A stretch of 63,414 bases of DNA from Pelomicrobium methylotrophicum (GCF_008014345.1 NZ_VPFL01000020.1:1-63414), one strand, 5' to 3'. Counted from the stretch's first letter, positions 1-8,657 are shown. The notes: generated from the sequence alone by a model not told the origin. Translations and numbers: made by a program.

Positions 1-11
1 TCCTTGCTCAT
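1..11 (-). CDS. 5' tip of a minus-strand gene cut by the window edge
   Basis: An ATG on the minus strand at 11-9 begins M-S-K and runs off the left edge. It is preceded at ideal distance by the Shine-Dalgarno-like GGAGAT (plus-strand complement at 17-22), five bases away. Only three codons are visible, so the product cannot be named. The 100 bases upstream of it have no similarity I recognise; an insertion-sequence transposase is one possibility but is not shown. Confidence 0.4.
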
Positions 12-120
12 GGCGTATCTCCGTGTTTGCTGACTTCGAAGTTTCGACAACCCGATTTCAGCAGAGGTACGCCACCTTCTCAACTCAGCCGTACCAATCG
101 CTCATACACCACTTTCGACT

Positions 121-178
121 ATAACCCGCTAAAATCAACAATGAGTTATTGATTTTTCTTTAAGTACAGGGTTATTAT
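121..178 (+). promoter_or_regulatory. AT-rich nested inverted repeat and possible promoter before mshI
   Basis: Two inverted repeats are nested: ATAACCC at 121-127 with GGGTTAT at 169-175, and AAAATCAA at 131-138 with TTGATTTT at 149-156. A promoter-like pair TTGATT (149-154) and TATTAT (173-178), spacer 18, overlaps them. The composition is much more AT-rich than the flanks. It could be an operator/promoter for the msh genes or the end of a mobile element; transcription from this -10 would start almost at the mshI ATG. Confidence 0.35.
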
Positions 179-184
179 GATTGA

Positions 185-1135
185 ATGATCGGTGGAATTT
201 TCAGCCGGAAAGGCTTCGCGGATGGGTGGACGGCCCTGCGTTTCGTGAACCCGCGCGGCGTCCAGCTGGTACAGGTGACGGGGCTCACCACCGGCGGCAG
301 GCCGGTCGTCTCCCGCTGCGAATACGTTCTGCTGGACGGCGACGGGCGCTCGCTCGAGCGGGTGCGCAAAGAGGCGAAGCTCAAGCGGTGGCGATGCACG
401 ATGCTGCTGGAGCCGGGCGAGTACCAGATGCTCATGGTGGAGGCGCCGAACGTGCCGGCGGCGGAGCTGAAGTCCGCCCTCCGATGGCGTGTCAAAGACC
501 TGCTCGACTATCCCGTCGAGGAGGCAACGCTCGATGTGCTGGAGATTCCCGCCCCTGGCGCCGCCGCCGGCCGAAGCAAGATGGTCTACGCGATCGTCGC
601 CCGCTCCAGCCTGCTCAGAGAGCGGATGGCGCGCCTGGTTTCGGCCAAGGTTCCGCTGCGGGTGATCGACATCCCCGAGATGGCGCAGCGCAACCTCGCC
701 AACCTGTACGAGCCTGCGAGCGGAGTTGCGCTGCTCGCTTTCGATGGCAGCGGCGGACTGCTGACGGTGACCCATGGCGGCGAGCTCTATCTCGCCCGGC
801 GCATCGAGGTGACGCTCAGCCAGTTGCAGGACGTGGACGAGGCGGCGGCGCGGGAGCACTTCGAGCGGGTGACGTTGGAGCTTCAGCGCTCGCTGGATCA
901 CGTGGATCGCCAGTTCCATTTCATCGCGCTGGCGAAGCTTGTGATCGGCCCCCTTCCCGAAACCGTGGGCTTGCGGGAACACCTGGCGGCCAGCCTGGGC
1001 ATCGCGGTGGAGTCGATGAATCTGGCGGCGCTGTTGGACCTCGAAGCGGTGCCCGAGCTGCTCGATGCCGGCGAACAGTGCGGCTACTTCCACGCGCTGG
1101 GTGCCGCCCTGCGGGAAGAGGCGAGGCCCTCGTGA
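185..1135 (+). CDS. mshI: MSHA biogenesis protein MshI (PilM-like)
   Basis: This 316-aa protein resembles the actin-fold PilM/MshI proteins that form the cytoplasmic ring of type IV pilus inner-membrane platforms. The N-terminal region reads like a MshI start (short Gly/Phe/Arg lead, then a DGWTALRF strand), and there is no signal peptide or membrane segment. It heads a run of seven genes in msh order, each starting inside or within a few bases of the previous stop, so it is the first gene of an operon. The ATG at 185 lacks a good Shine-Dalgarno sequence. Identity rests on gene order plus overall character; homology to MshI is family-level. Confidence 0.8.
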   Translation: MIGGIFSRKGFADGWTALRFVNPRGVQLVQVTGLTTGGRPVVSRCEYVLLDGDGRSLERVRKEAKLKRWRCTMLLEPGEYQMLMVEAPNVPAAELKSALRWRVKDLLDYPVEEATLDVLEIPAPGAAAGRSKMVYAIVARSSLLRERMARLVSAKVPLRVIDIPEMAQRNLANLYEPASGVALLAFDGSGGLLTVTHGGELYLARRIEVTLSQLQDVDEAAAREHFERVTLELQRSLDHVDRQFHFIALAKLVIGPLPETVGLREHLAASLGIAVESMNLAALLDLEAVPELLDAGEQCGYFHALGAALREEARPS

Positions 1136-1764
1136 CCCGGCAGATCAACCTGTTCGATCCCGAGCTCCTGGCGAAGAGAGGCAAGCCCTTCTCGGCCGCG
1201 TTCATGCTCCGGGCGCTACTCGTCGTCGCCGTCGCTGGGGTTGTCCTCTACGGGGGCCTGCGCGTCGAGGCGGAGAAACTGGCGCAGCTCGCCGCCCAGA
1301 CCGAGGGGCGGCTCGCGGCCGAGCGCAGCCGGCTGCAGGCGCTGTCCGAGCAGCGGGCGCAGAGGGCGAACAGCACGCTGCTCACGGACGAGCTGAAGGC
1401 GGTCGAGGCCCGGCTGCGGCAGTCCCGGGCGGTGGCGGAAGCGTTGGAGGGCCGGCAACTCGGCAATACGAAGGGCTACTCGGAATACATGCGGGCGTTC
1501 GCGCGCCAGGCGGTCGACGGGCTATGGCTGACGGGGTTCGAGATCTCCGAGGCGGGCACGGCGATGACCCTCCGTGGGCGCGTGCTGCAACCCCAGTTGG
1601 TGCCCCTCTACCTGGAGCGGCTCAAGGGGGAGCCGGCCATCAAGGGACGCAGCTTCGAGGCGTTGCAGATCCAAGTGCCCAAGCAGGCGCTGGGAAAAGC
1701 GGCCGCGGCGGGATTCCTGGAGTTCGAGTTGCGTTCGACGGGGGACGGAAAGGAGGAGCGGTGA
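1132..1764 (+). CDS. PilN-like pilus assembly protein
   Basis: Start GTG at 1132 overlaps the mshI stop (GTGA), indicating coupled translation. The 210-aa product begins with TRQINLFDPEL, typical of PilN/MshI1-type bitopic proteins, then a single membrane helix near residues 24-42 and a coiled-coil-prone Ala/Glu/Arg-rich segment (about 45-110), followed by a small periplasmic fold. Such proteins bind the PilM-like ATPase-fold partner through the NLFDP N-terminus (family knowledge) and link it to the PilO-like partner encoded next. Confidence 0.8.
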   Translation: MTRQINLFDPELLAKRGKPFSAAFMLRALLVVAVAGVVLYGGLRVEAEKLAQLAAQTEGRLAAERSRLQALSEQRAQRANSTLLTDELKAVEARLRQSRAVAEALEGRQLGNTKGYSEYMRAFARQAVDGLWLTGFEISEAGTAMTLRGRVLQPQLVPLYLERLKGEPAIKGRSFEALQIQVPKQALGKAAAAGFLEFELRSTGDGKEER

Positions 1765-2459
1765 AGGAACGCCTCCGGGTGTGGGTCGCGCGCATCGACG
1801 CTTTGCCAACGCGGCAGCGGATCTACGGGTTCGCAGCTTTGGCTGTCGGCGGTGGGTTTCTTGCCTACCTGGGCCTGTTCGAGCCCCTCATCGTGCAGAA
1901 CGAACAACTGGCCCAACGCATTCAGGCGCAGGAGCAGGAGATCCAGGCCATCCATAAACAAGTCGAGGCGCTGGAGCGCGGGCATGGCCTCGATGACGCC
2001 GAGCGCCAGAGGCGGGAGCGCCTTTCCGCGCTCAAGCGCGAGCTCGAGGCGCTGGAGGCTTCGTTGCGCGAACGGGAAGCGCACCTGGTACCGCCCGAGC
2101 GCATCGCCCGGCTCCTGCGCGAGGTGCTGGAGAGAAACCGGGGCTTACAGTTGGTCTCCCTGGTCACGCTGCCTGTGGCGGAGCTGTCCGAGGCTGCCTC
2201 CGGTGCCCAGGCGCCGCAGGAGCTTCCACAGCGGGGAGGCGCGCCGGTTGAGGCGTCGCGTCGTCTCTATCGGCACGGCGTGGAGATCTCGGTGCGGGGC
2301 AGCTACTTGGATCTGCTGCGCTACGTGAGCGAGCTGGAAAAGCTGCCCTGGCGCATGTACTGGGGGCGGGCGAAGCTCCATGTCGAAGAGTATCCGGTGA
2401 GCACGCTGCAATTGACGGTGTACACGCTGAGCCTGGACCGGGCATGGCTGGTGATATGA
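1761..2459 (+). CDS. mshJ: MSHA biogenesis protein MshJ (PilO-like)
   Basis: The GTG start at 1761 overlaps the previous stop by four bases. The 232-aa protein has one N-terminal membrane helix (about 19-38), a long Gln/Glu/Arg coiled coil (about 45-115) and a C-terminal periplasmic alpha-beta domain, the layout of PilO/MshJ. It should pair with the PilN-like product just upstream to form the periplasmic part of the alignment complex under the MshL secretin. The motif YLDLLRYVSELEKLPWRMYW in the C-terminal domain is characteristic of MshJ/PilO proteins. Confidence 0.82.
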   Translation: MKERLRVWVARIDALPTRQRIYGFAALAVGGGFLAYLGLFEPLIVQNEQLAQRIQAQEQEIQAIHKQVEALERGHGLDDAERQRRERLSALKRELEALEASLREREAHLVPPERIARLLREVLERNRGLQLVSLVTLPVAELSEAASGAQAPQELPQRGGAPVEASRRLYRHGVEISVRGSYLDLLRYVSELEKLPWRMYWGRAKLHVEEYPVSTLQLTVYTLSLDRAWLVI

Positions 2460-3157
2460 GCTTGGTGGCGAGACGTCTTGCGGGCGCCGCGGCGCTCTTC
2501 GTGGCGGCGGCGCTCGGCGCGGCTGCCGAGGAGCTGCGCGATCCCACTCGCCCGCCGGCGGCGCTCCTGACGGCCAGTCCGGAGAGCCGTGGCCCCCATG
2601 ACGGACCGGTGCTGCAGTCGGTGATGATCGGCTCCGGGCGTCGGGCGGCCATGATCAGCGGCACCTGGGTGGAGCTGGGGGGGCGTTACCACGATGCCCG
2701 GGTCGTGGCCATCACCGAAGCCGGGGTGACGCTGCAGGGCCCCGGGGGAAAGCAACAGCTTAAGTTGTTCCCCGAGGTGGAGAAGCGAACTTCTGCGAAG
2801 GAAAGGACGCCCAACCGCCGAAACGGTCATCGAACCCCTCTCAAAAATCGGGAGACCCATGAAGGCAGTGACAAGCGCTCGCGTCCTGGCGGCGGTGCTG
2901 CTGCTAGGTGGCTGCAGCACTACCCCGCCCAAGGACGGCACGACGTTCGACGCGATGCTGGGGGAGATGAGCCGGGCTGCCGAGGAACGGCCCCCGCCCG
3001 CCCTGCCGGAAGCGGTCAGCCGGGCCCTGCTGCCCTCCCTTACGATCGAAGTGCCCAAGGCCGTCCCGGAGCCGGTGGAGCCGCGCTTCGACCTGGTGGT
3101 GAGCGACGCGCCGGCCGCTCAGGTGTTCATGGCCATCGTCTCGGGCAGCCGCTATAG
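2456..3157 (+). CDS. mshK: MSHA biogenesis protein MshK, reading frame extended into mshL
   Basis: The ATG at 2456 overlaps the mshJ stop (ATGA). After a signal peptide (cleavage near AAAEE) comes the MshK/PilP-like signature LRDPTRPP and a small beta domain ending near LKLFPEVEKR at about 2790. Beyond that the frame stays open to 3157, about 299 nt inside mshL in another frame, and the extra 110 or so residues are Arg/Gly/Pro-rich and look like out-of-frame translation. A -1 shift after about 2790 would end the gene at TGA 2860-2862, overlapping the mshL ATG like its neighbours. So the real product is probably about 110-135 aa, and the 3' end is either frameshifted or mis-sequenced. PilP-like lipoproteins and MshK connect the inner-membrane complex with the secretin. 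Confidence 0.65.
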   Translation: MSLVARRLAGAAALFVAAALGAAAEELRDPTRPPAALLTASPESRGPHDGPVLQSVMIGSGRRAAMISGTWVELGGRYHDARVVAITEAGVTLQGPGGKQQLKLFPEVEKRTSAKERTPNRRNGHRTPLKNRETHEGSDKRSRPGGGAAARWLQHYPAQGRHDVRRDAGGDEPGCRGTAPARPAGSGQPGPAALPYDRSAQGRPGAGGAALRPGGERRAGRSGVHGHRLGQPL

Positions 3158-4676
3158 CATGCTGGTCCACCCCGAGGTCAAGGGCACGCTTTCGGTAAAT
3201 CTCCGGGACGTGACGGTGAAGGAAGCGCTGGATGCGATCCGGGACCTCTATGGCTACGAGTACACCATGGAAGGAAACCGCATCATCGTCCATCCGCTGA
3301 CGGCGCGTACCAAGGTCTTTCGCGTGAACTACCCGACCGGGGTGCGGCGGGGCGCTTCCGAGGTTGCCGTGAGCTCCAGTTCGATCCACGGCACCGCGGC
3401 GGGCCCCACGGTGACGCCCCAAGCCACCGTGACGCAGCCCGGGGTCGCCGCCCCGGTGATCGAAAGCAGCAAGGTGACGACCAAGTCCGAGGCGGACTTC
3501 TGGAAAGAGCTCACCGCCGCCCTCAACGCCATCGTGGGCAGCGGCGAGGGGCGCAGCGTCGTGGTCAGTCCCCAGTCGGGCGTGGTGGTGGTCCGCGCCA
3601 TGCCGCAAGAGCTCAAGAGCGTGGAGGAGTTCCTCAAGGCCTCCAGGCTCAACGTCGAGCGCCAGGTCATGCTGGAGGCGAAGATCCTGGAGGTGGAGCT
3701 CAACGACGGCTATGAAGCCGGCATCAACTGGGCGGCGTTTCGCGTCCACGATGGCCGCCTGTCCGCCGGTCAGCTGGGCCCCGGAACGGTCCTGCGCCCC
3801 AGCGGGAGTCTGAGTACCGGCGGCACGTTCGTGACCGATCCCGCGACGGGGGTGACCACGATCCAGAACCCGGCCATAAGCGCTCTGCCCGGCGTGGACC
3901 TCATTCGCTCGGGAACGGCCGGGGGGGTCTTCAGCCTCGCGTTTCAGACCGGCAGCTTCGCGGCCCTGCTCTCCTTCCTGGAGACCCAAGGCAATGTGCA
4001 CGTCCTCTCGAGCCCGCGCATCGCGACCCTGAACAACCAGAAGGCGGTGCTCAAGGTGGGGCAGGATGAGCTCTTCGTCACCAATGTGAGCACCACGACC
4101 ACCACGGGCACGGCCACCACCACCACGCCGAGCGTGACGCTGCAGTCCTTCTTCTCGGGCATCGCCCTCGATGTGACGCCGCAGATCGACGAGCGCAACA
4201 TGATCACGCTGCATATCCACCCGTCGGTGAGCGAGGTGCAGCAGATCGAGCGGCGCATCAACCTGTCGGGGACCCTGGGGGCCATCACCATCCCCGTGCC
4301 CCGCAGCCAGATTCGGGAGACCGACAGCATCGTGCGCGTCGAGGACGGGCAGATCGTGGCCATCGGCGGGCTCATGGCGCAGACCCAAACCGAGGATCGC
4401 TCTGGAGTGCCGGGGCTCTCCGACCTGCCGTTTGTGGGCTCGGTGTTTCGCCAGACTCGGCAACGCTCCACCAAGCGGGAGCTGGTCATCCTGCTCAAGC
4501 CCACCATCATCAAGAGCGACCAGGACTGGGTGGGCGATCTGAAGCAAAGCCGGGACCGGCTCGAGAAGCTGGATCGGGGGTTTTCCTGGGGGGGCAAGTC
4601 GGAAGTCTTCGGAACCAAAGCGGAGGGCGGCCCGCCGCCGTGGCAAGGGACGCCAACGGAGCCGCCGCAAAAGTAA
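2859..4676 (+). CDS. mshL: MSHA outer-membrane secretin MshL
   Basis: This 605-aa protein has a lipoprotein-type signal (LLLGGC, lipidated Cys near residue 19), an STN/secretin N-terminal region (about 75-150: FDLVVSDAPAAQVFMAIV, then LRDVTVKEALDAI), a linker, and a C-terminal secretin domain (about 270-555) with the conserved VLSSPRIATLNNQKAVLKVG segment and the VPG.SDLPFVGSVF motif. It forms the outer-membrane ring through which the pilus leaves. ATG 2859 has GGGAGA upstream. The Thr-rich stretch at about 410-425 is a low-complexity loop. Confidence 0.93.
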   Translation: MKAVTSARVLAAVLLLGGCSTTPPKDGTTFDAMLGEMSRAAEERPPPALPEAVSRALLPSLTIEVPKAVPEPVEPRFDLVVSDAPAAQVFMAIVSGSRYSMLVHPEVKGTLSVNLRDVTVKEALDAIRDLYGYEYTMEGNRIIVHPLTARTKVFRVNYPTGVRRGASEVAVSSSSIHGTAAGPTVTPQATVTQPGVAAPVIESSKVTTKSEADFWKELTAALNAIVGSGEGRSVVVSPQSGVVVVRAMPQELKSVEEFLKASRLNVERQVMLEAKILEVELNDGYEAGINWAAFRVHDGRLSAGQLGPGTVLRPSGSLSTGGTFVTDPATGVTTIQNPAISALPGVDLIRSGTAGGVFSLAFQTGSFAALLSFLETQGNVHVLSSPRIATLNNQKAVLKVGQDELFVTNVSTTTTTGTATTTTPSVTLQSFFSGIALDVTPQIDERNMITLHIHPSVSEVQQIERRINLSGTLGAITIPVPRSQIRETDSIVRVEDGQIVAIGGLMAQTQTEDRSGVPGLSDLPFVGSVFRQTRQRSTKRELVILLKPTIIKSDQDWVGDLKQSRDRLEKLDRGFSWGGKSEVFGTKAEGGPPPWQGTPTEPPQK

Positions 4677-4679
4677 CCC

Positions 4680-5573
4680 ATGTACGAGACCCATTTTGGG
4701 TTGCGTGAACCGCCGTTCGGGCTGACGCCGGATACGAGCTTTTTCTTCGCCTGTTCCACCTACCAGGAGGCGCTCAACACGCTGCTTGTCGCCGCCCGAA
4801 GCGGCGAGGGGTTTATCAAAGTCACGGGCGAAGTGGGCACGGGCAAGACCCTGCTCGCCCGCAAGTTCCTCGCGTCCCTGGGCAGCCAGTTCGTGACCGC
4901 CTACATCCCCAACCCGTACCTCGACCCGGACGCCCTGCTGCAAGCGCTGGCCGACGAGTTCCGGGTACAGCGTGCGGCCGATTTGACCCAGAACCGGCTG
5001 CTGCGGGAGTTGACCCTGAAGCTGCTGGAACACGCGCGCGCCGGCAAGCGGGTGCTGGTTTGCCTTGACGAAGCGCAGGCGATGCCGCTCAAGACGCTGG
5101 AGGCGCTGCGGCTGTTGACCAATCTGGAGACCGAGAAGCGGAAGCTCGTGCAGGTGGTGCTGTTCGGCCAGCCCGAGCTCGACGAGCACCTGCAGGACCG
5201 CTCGGTCCGCCAGCTGCGCCAGCGCATCACGTTCCAGTATCAGCTCAAGGGGCTGGGCCCGGAAGAAACCCATTTGTACCTCCATCATCGGCTGCGGGTG
5301 GCCGGCCACCGGGGCGGTCGGGTGTTCACCGCTTTCGCCGTGCGGCTGCTCTACTGGCTGTCCGGAGGGGTGCCGCGGCTCATCAACATTCTCGCCCACA
5401 AGTCGATGATGTTGGCTTACGGGGAAGGGACCCGGCTCGTGGGGGCGCGCCACGTCTACCGCTCCGCCCTGGACACGCCTGCCGCCGCACGGGGGCTTCT
5501 GCGGCGCACCTGGCCGGTGGCGACCGGGGTGCTGCTATCGATCGGGGGACTGACCTGGGTGCTGTTCCGATGA
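4680..5573 (+). CDS. mshM: MSHA biogenesis ATPase MshM (ExeA/GspA-like)
   Basis: The 297-aa product starts YETHFGLREPPFGLTPD, the hallmark of the ExeA/GspA/MshM AAA family, with Walker A GEVGTGKT (residues 50-57), Walker B VLVCLDEAQ, and a C-terminal hydrophobic helix (about 273-295). ExeA-type ATPases help insert or assemble secretins through peptidoglycan; MshM has no peptidoglycan-binding domain here, but the final helix can anchor it in the inner membrane. It starts three bases after mshL and overlaps the mshN start by four bases. Confidence 0.9.
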   Translation: MYETHFGLREPPFGLTPDTSFFFACSTYQEALNTLLVAARSGEGFIKVTGEVGTGKTLLARKFLASLGSQFVTAYIPNPYLDPDALLQALADEFRVQRAADLTQNRLLRELTLKLLEHARAGKRVLVCLDEAQAMPLKTLEALRLLTNLETEKRKLVQVVLFGQPELDEHLQDRSVRQLRQRITFQYQLKGLGPEETHLYLHHRLRVAGHRGGRVFTAFAVRLLYWLSGGVPRLINILAHKSMMLAYGEGTRLVGARHVYRSALDTPAAARGLLRRTWPVATGVLLSIGGLTWVLFR

Positions 5574-6865
5574 GCGTCATCAATCAAATGCTGGAGGACC
5601 TGGAGCGCCGGCTCGGAGACGCCCGGCCGGACGCCATTGGCCCGGAGGTTCGGGCGGTGCCGCGGAAGCAAAGCCGGCTTGGTTTGGCGAGCGCGGTGGT
5701 TCTGGCAGCGGTGGTGGCGGGCGTGGCGGCTGCGCGCTACTGGACCGGGGAGCAGGCGGGGCCGGAATCGTCGGTGGTGGAAACGGCCGAGCCGTCGACC
5801 GCTGCAGGGCCGACGCCAGCCATGGAAGCATCGGCGCCCGCCCCTTCGGCGGAGACCGAGCCGGCTTCGGCCGTCCAGACCTCTGCGGGGACAGAAACAG
5901 AAACGCCCGCGCTGGTCGTCATGGAAGAAGCGGGGCCGCCGGCGGGGCAGGCAACGCCTGCCCTGCGCAAGCCCGAGCGGACGGCGCCTGAGCCCAGGCC
6001 AACCGTGCCTGGACCCGGCGGGTCGAGCCCGACACCCGACCAGCCGGTTCAGGCCCGCCCCGAGGCGCCGCCCGTCCGGAAGCCCGGCTCGCGCGAAAGC
6101 GCTCCCGATGCGGCCCGCCGCGTCCAGGCACCGGCTTCGCCCGATGCAGGGCCGGAAGCGGGTTCCCCGGGGACCGCCCCCCCAGCGCCGAAACCGGCGG
6201 CACCTCCCGCGCCCGCGACGGGCGAACCGGTCCCGCAGAGCCCGCCGATGATCGACAAAAAGCTTCGGCCGCTGACGCCCGAGGAGCGGGCCGAGAGCGA
6301 GTTCCGGCGGGGGCTGGCGGCCCTCGAGCAGCGGCGCGACGGGGAGGCGGTGAGCACGTTCAACGCCGTGCTCAAGCTCAACCCCCATCACGAGGCGGCC
6401 CGTCAGACCCTGGTGGCCACCCTGCTCCAGCAAGGCCAGCTCGCTGAGGCCGAGCGTCTCCTCCTGGAAGGCCTCGCGCTCAATCCCCGCCAGGTCGGTT
6501 TCGCCGCGACGGCTGCGCGGCTGCAGGTGGAGCGGGGCGACCCCGCCGCCGCCCTCCGAACCCTGGAGGCGGCGGCGCCGCACGCGGGGTCGTCGGCCGA
6601 ATTCCACGCGTTTTTCGCCGCGCTCCTGCAACGGGTCGGTCGCCATCGAGACGCGGTGGAGCATTACCGGCAGGCGCTGCAACTTGCCCCGGGGACCGGG
6701 GTGTGGCTCCTGGGCATGGGCATCTCGCTCCAGGCAGACGGCCGTCCTGAAGAGGCCCGTGCGGCATTCGAACAGGCCCGGGCCAGCCGGCAGCTCAACG
6801 CCGAGCTGACCGCCTTCGTCGATCGGCGCATCAGCGAGCTGCGAGCGGGCGCCGGCCGGCCGTAG
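5570..6865 (+). CDS. mshN: MSHA biogenesis TPR protein MshN
   Basis: Starting at an ATGA overlap with mshM, this 431-aa protein begins SVINQMLEDLERR (typical MshN/GspB-like cytoplasmic N-terminus), has one membrane helix at about 43-60, then a 150-residue Pro/Ala/Glu-rich linker and several tetratricopeptide repeats from about 245 to the end. Family members work with MshM in secretin assembly. It is the last gene of the msh run; no terminator hairpin is obvious before convergent comF. The usual downstream genes mshE and mshG are absent. Confidence 0.88.
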   Translation: MSVINQMLEDLERRLGDARPDAIGPEVRAVPRKQSRLGLASAVVLAAVVAGVAAARYWTGEQAGPESSVVETAEPSTAAGPTPAMEASAPAPSAETEPASAVQTSAGTETETPALVVMEEAGPPAGQATPALRKPERTAPEPRPTVPGPGGSSPTPDQPVQARPEAPPVRKPGSRESAPDAARRVQAPASPDAGPEAGSPGTAPPAPKPAAPPAPATGEPVPQSPPMIDKKLRPLTPEERAESEFRRGLAALEQRRDGEAVSTFNAVLKLNPHHEAARQTLVATLLQQGQLAEAERLLLEGLALNPRQVGFAATAARLQVERGDPAAALRTLEAAAPHAGSSAEFHAFFAALLQRVGRHRDAVEHYRQALQLAPGTGVWLLGMGISLQADGRPEEARAAFEQARASRQLNAELTAFVDRRISELRAGAGRP

Positions 6866-6895
6866 CCTGCGTATCGCTGGGGCAAGAGGTCCGGC

Positions 6896-7609
6896 TCAGT
6901 CGGGGACCGTCCTGGCCACGACCCAGGCGCTCACCCGGGCAGCGCCGCAGCGCTTGAGCGCCCGGGCGAGCTCGTTGAGCGTGGCACCCGTGGTGAGCAC
7001 GTCGTCCACCACCGCTGCGTGCAATCCATCGACGCCCCGGGAGCAGGAGAACGCGCCCCGCACGTTCCTGCGCCGCTCGTCCCAGGAAAGCTGCGCCTGC
7101 TCGGGCGTGTCGCGGACGCGGGCGCACAGAGCCTGGCTCACGGGGATCCCCAATTGGCGGGCGATCAGACGAGCGAGTTCCGCGGCCTGGTTGAATCCTC
7201 TTGCCTTGAGCCGCGCCGGATGCAGCGGCATCGGAATCAGCAACTCGGGCATGGGCGCCGCCCCCCCTGCCGCCGCGTGTTCTGCGAAAAGCCTTCCCAA
7301 AGCCTGGCCCGTGGCCAGATCCCCCGCATACTTGAAGCGGCGGATCATGGCGTCGACCGGAAAGCGGTACTCCAAGGCGGCCACCGTGGAATCGAAAGCG
7401 GGTGGGCGCTGAAGGCAATCCCCGCACAGCGAGCCGTCGACGGTCGGGACGGCGCAGGTCGGGCAGCGCGAGGGGGGCAGCCTAGGCAGCGCCTGCCGGC
7501 AGGCCGGGCAAGGGTTTCCGTCGCGGGTCGCGCCACCGCAAAGCAGGCACGCGTCGGTGGCCGCCCGGCGGACCGCTCGCAGGCAGCCGTTTAAAAATCG
7601 AGCAAACAA
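6896..7609 (-). CDS. comF: ComF family phosphoribosyltransferase-like protein
   Basis: The 237-aa product has an N-terminal double zinc-knuckle (CLLCGG..., CPACRQ, CPTCAVP, CGDCLQ) and a C-terminal phosphoribosyltransferase fold with the PRPP-loop-like [12 protein letters not shown] and the ComF signature H.ARL..RGFNQA.ELAR. ComF proteins are needed for natural transformation in several bacteria, acting on incoming single-stranded DNA. I chose TTG at 7609 because CGGAGG lies nine bases upstream; a longer open frame reaches 7858 but would overlap bioB by 180 nt. It is divergent from bioB. Confidence 0.85.
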   Translation of the reverse strand: MFARFLNGCLRAVRRAATDACLLCGGATRDGNPCPACRQALPRLPPSRCPTCAVPTVDGSLCGDCLQRPPAFDSTVAALEYRFPVDAMIRRFKYAGDLATGQALGRLFAEHAAAGGAAPMPELLIPMPLHPARLKARGFNQAAELARLIARQLGIPVSQALCARVRDTPEQAQLSWDERRRNVRGAFSCSRGVDGLHAAVVDDVLTTGATLNELARALKRCGAARVSAWVVARTVPD

Positions 7610-7611
7610 AT

Positions 7612-7641
7612 TTGACAGCCTCCGGACTCGCGACCGATACT
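7612..7641 (+). promoter_or_regulatory. sigma-70 type promoter of the biotin operon
   Basis: TTGACA at 7612-7617 and GATACT at 7636-7641 are separated by 18 bases, a perfect -35 and a 4/6 or better -10. The start of transcription would be near 7648 and the bioB ATG is at 7680, leaving a leader of about 32 nt. The Shine-Dalgarno of divergent comF sits in the spacer on the other strand. No BirA-type palindrome was recognised. Confidence 0.65.
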
Positions 7642-7679
7642 TCGCAGAATTTAAAGATGGACTGATTTCCGAGCGCAAC

Positions 7680-8657
7680 ATGTCCCAGCCCACGATGGCC
7701 TCTTGTCGCGCGGAAGAGCGGCGCCCGACCTGGTCGGTCGAGGCGGTGAACGCGCTCTTCGAGCGGCCCTTCAACGATCTGCTGTTCGAAGCGCAGCGGG
7801 TCCACCGGCAACATTTCGATCCCAACCAGGTCCAGCTCTCCACGCTGCTTTCCATCAAGACCGGGGGTTGCCCCGAGGACTGTGCCTATTGCCCGCAATC
7901 GGCGCGTTATTCGACCGGCGTGGCGAACGAGGCGCTGATGTCGCTGGAGGCGGTGGTGGCGGCGGCCCGCGCCGCGAAAGCCAGGGGCGCGACCCGCTTC
8001 TGCATGGGCGCTGCCTGGCGAAGTCCAAAGGCCCGGGATCTGGAGCGGGTCGCGGAAATGGTGAGCGCGGTCAAGGCGCTGGGGCTGGAGACGTGCGTCA
8101 CCCTCGGGATGCTGAAGGAGGGGCAGGCCGAGCGGTTGCGGGCGGCGGGGCTGGACTACTACAACCACAACCTGGACACGGACCCGGCGTTCTACGGCCG
8201 CATCATCACCACCCGCACCCAGGCTGAGCGGCTGGAGACCCTGGCGCGGGTGCGCGCTGCCGGCATCCGGGTGTGCTGCGGGGGCATCGTGGGCATGGGC
8301 GAGAGTCGGCGGCATCGGGCGGGCCTGATCGCCCAGCTCGCCAACCTGGATCCCTATCCTGAGAGCGTGCCCATCAATCACCTGGTCCAGGTGGAGGGAA
8401 CGCCCCTTTTCGGCACCGAGGCCTTGGATCCCCTGGAGTTCGTCCGGACCATCGCCTGCGCCCGCATCACCATGCCCAAGGCGTGGGTGCGCCTTTCGGC
8501 CGGGCGCGAGGCCATGCCGGAGCCGGTGCAGGCGCTGTGCTTCCTCGCCGGGGCCAATTCCATCTTCTACGGCGACAAGCTCCTCACCACCGGCAATCCC
8601 CGGGTCGAGCGCGACCAGGCGCTGTTCGCCAAGCTGGGGCTCAAAGCCGTCTCCTGA
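7680..8657 (+). CDS. bioB: biotin synthase BioB
   Basis: This 325-aa radical SAM enzyme inserts sulfur into dethiobiotin. The radical SAM cluster motif CPEDCAYC (CxxxCxxC) is near residues 61-68, and the YNHNLDT and [10 protein letters not shown] motifs that line the active site and second cluster are present, with the conserved [14 protein letters not shown] segment. ATG 7680 is chosen over the in-frame ATG at 7695 because it is nearer the promoter; the N-terminus before [12 protein letters not shown] is not conserved. First gene of bioB-F-H-C-D, 35 nt before bioF. Confidence 0.96.
   Translation: MSQPTMASCRAEERRPTWSVEAVNALFERPFNDLLFEAQRVHRQHFDPNQVQLSTLLSIKTGGCPEDCAYCPQSARYSTGVANEALMSLEAVVAAARAAKARGATRFCMGAAWRSPKARDLERVAEMVSAVKALGLETCVTLGMLKEGQAERLRAAGLDYYNHNLDTDPAFYGRIITTRTQAERLETLARVRAAGIRVCCGGIVGMGESRRHRAGLIAQLANLDPYPESVPINHLVQVEGTPLFGTEALDPLEFVRTIACARITMPKAWVRLSAGREAMPEPVQALCFLAGANSIFYGDKLLTTGNPRVERDQALFAKLGLKAVS

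Noticed and set aside
181-1135. Frame-1 start at 181 for a 527-aa protein
   Set aside because: Only the 3' part (from GTG 1132) looks like a protein; upstream is a shadow of mshI.
2904-5453. 849-aa open frame antisense to mshL-mshM
   Set aside because: High-GC frames opposite real genes often stay open; the protein is His/Arg/Gln-rich with no domain, and mshL and mshM on the other strand have clear motifs.
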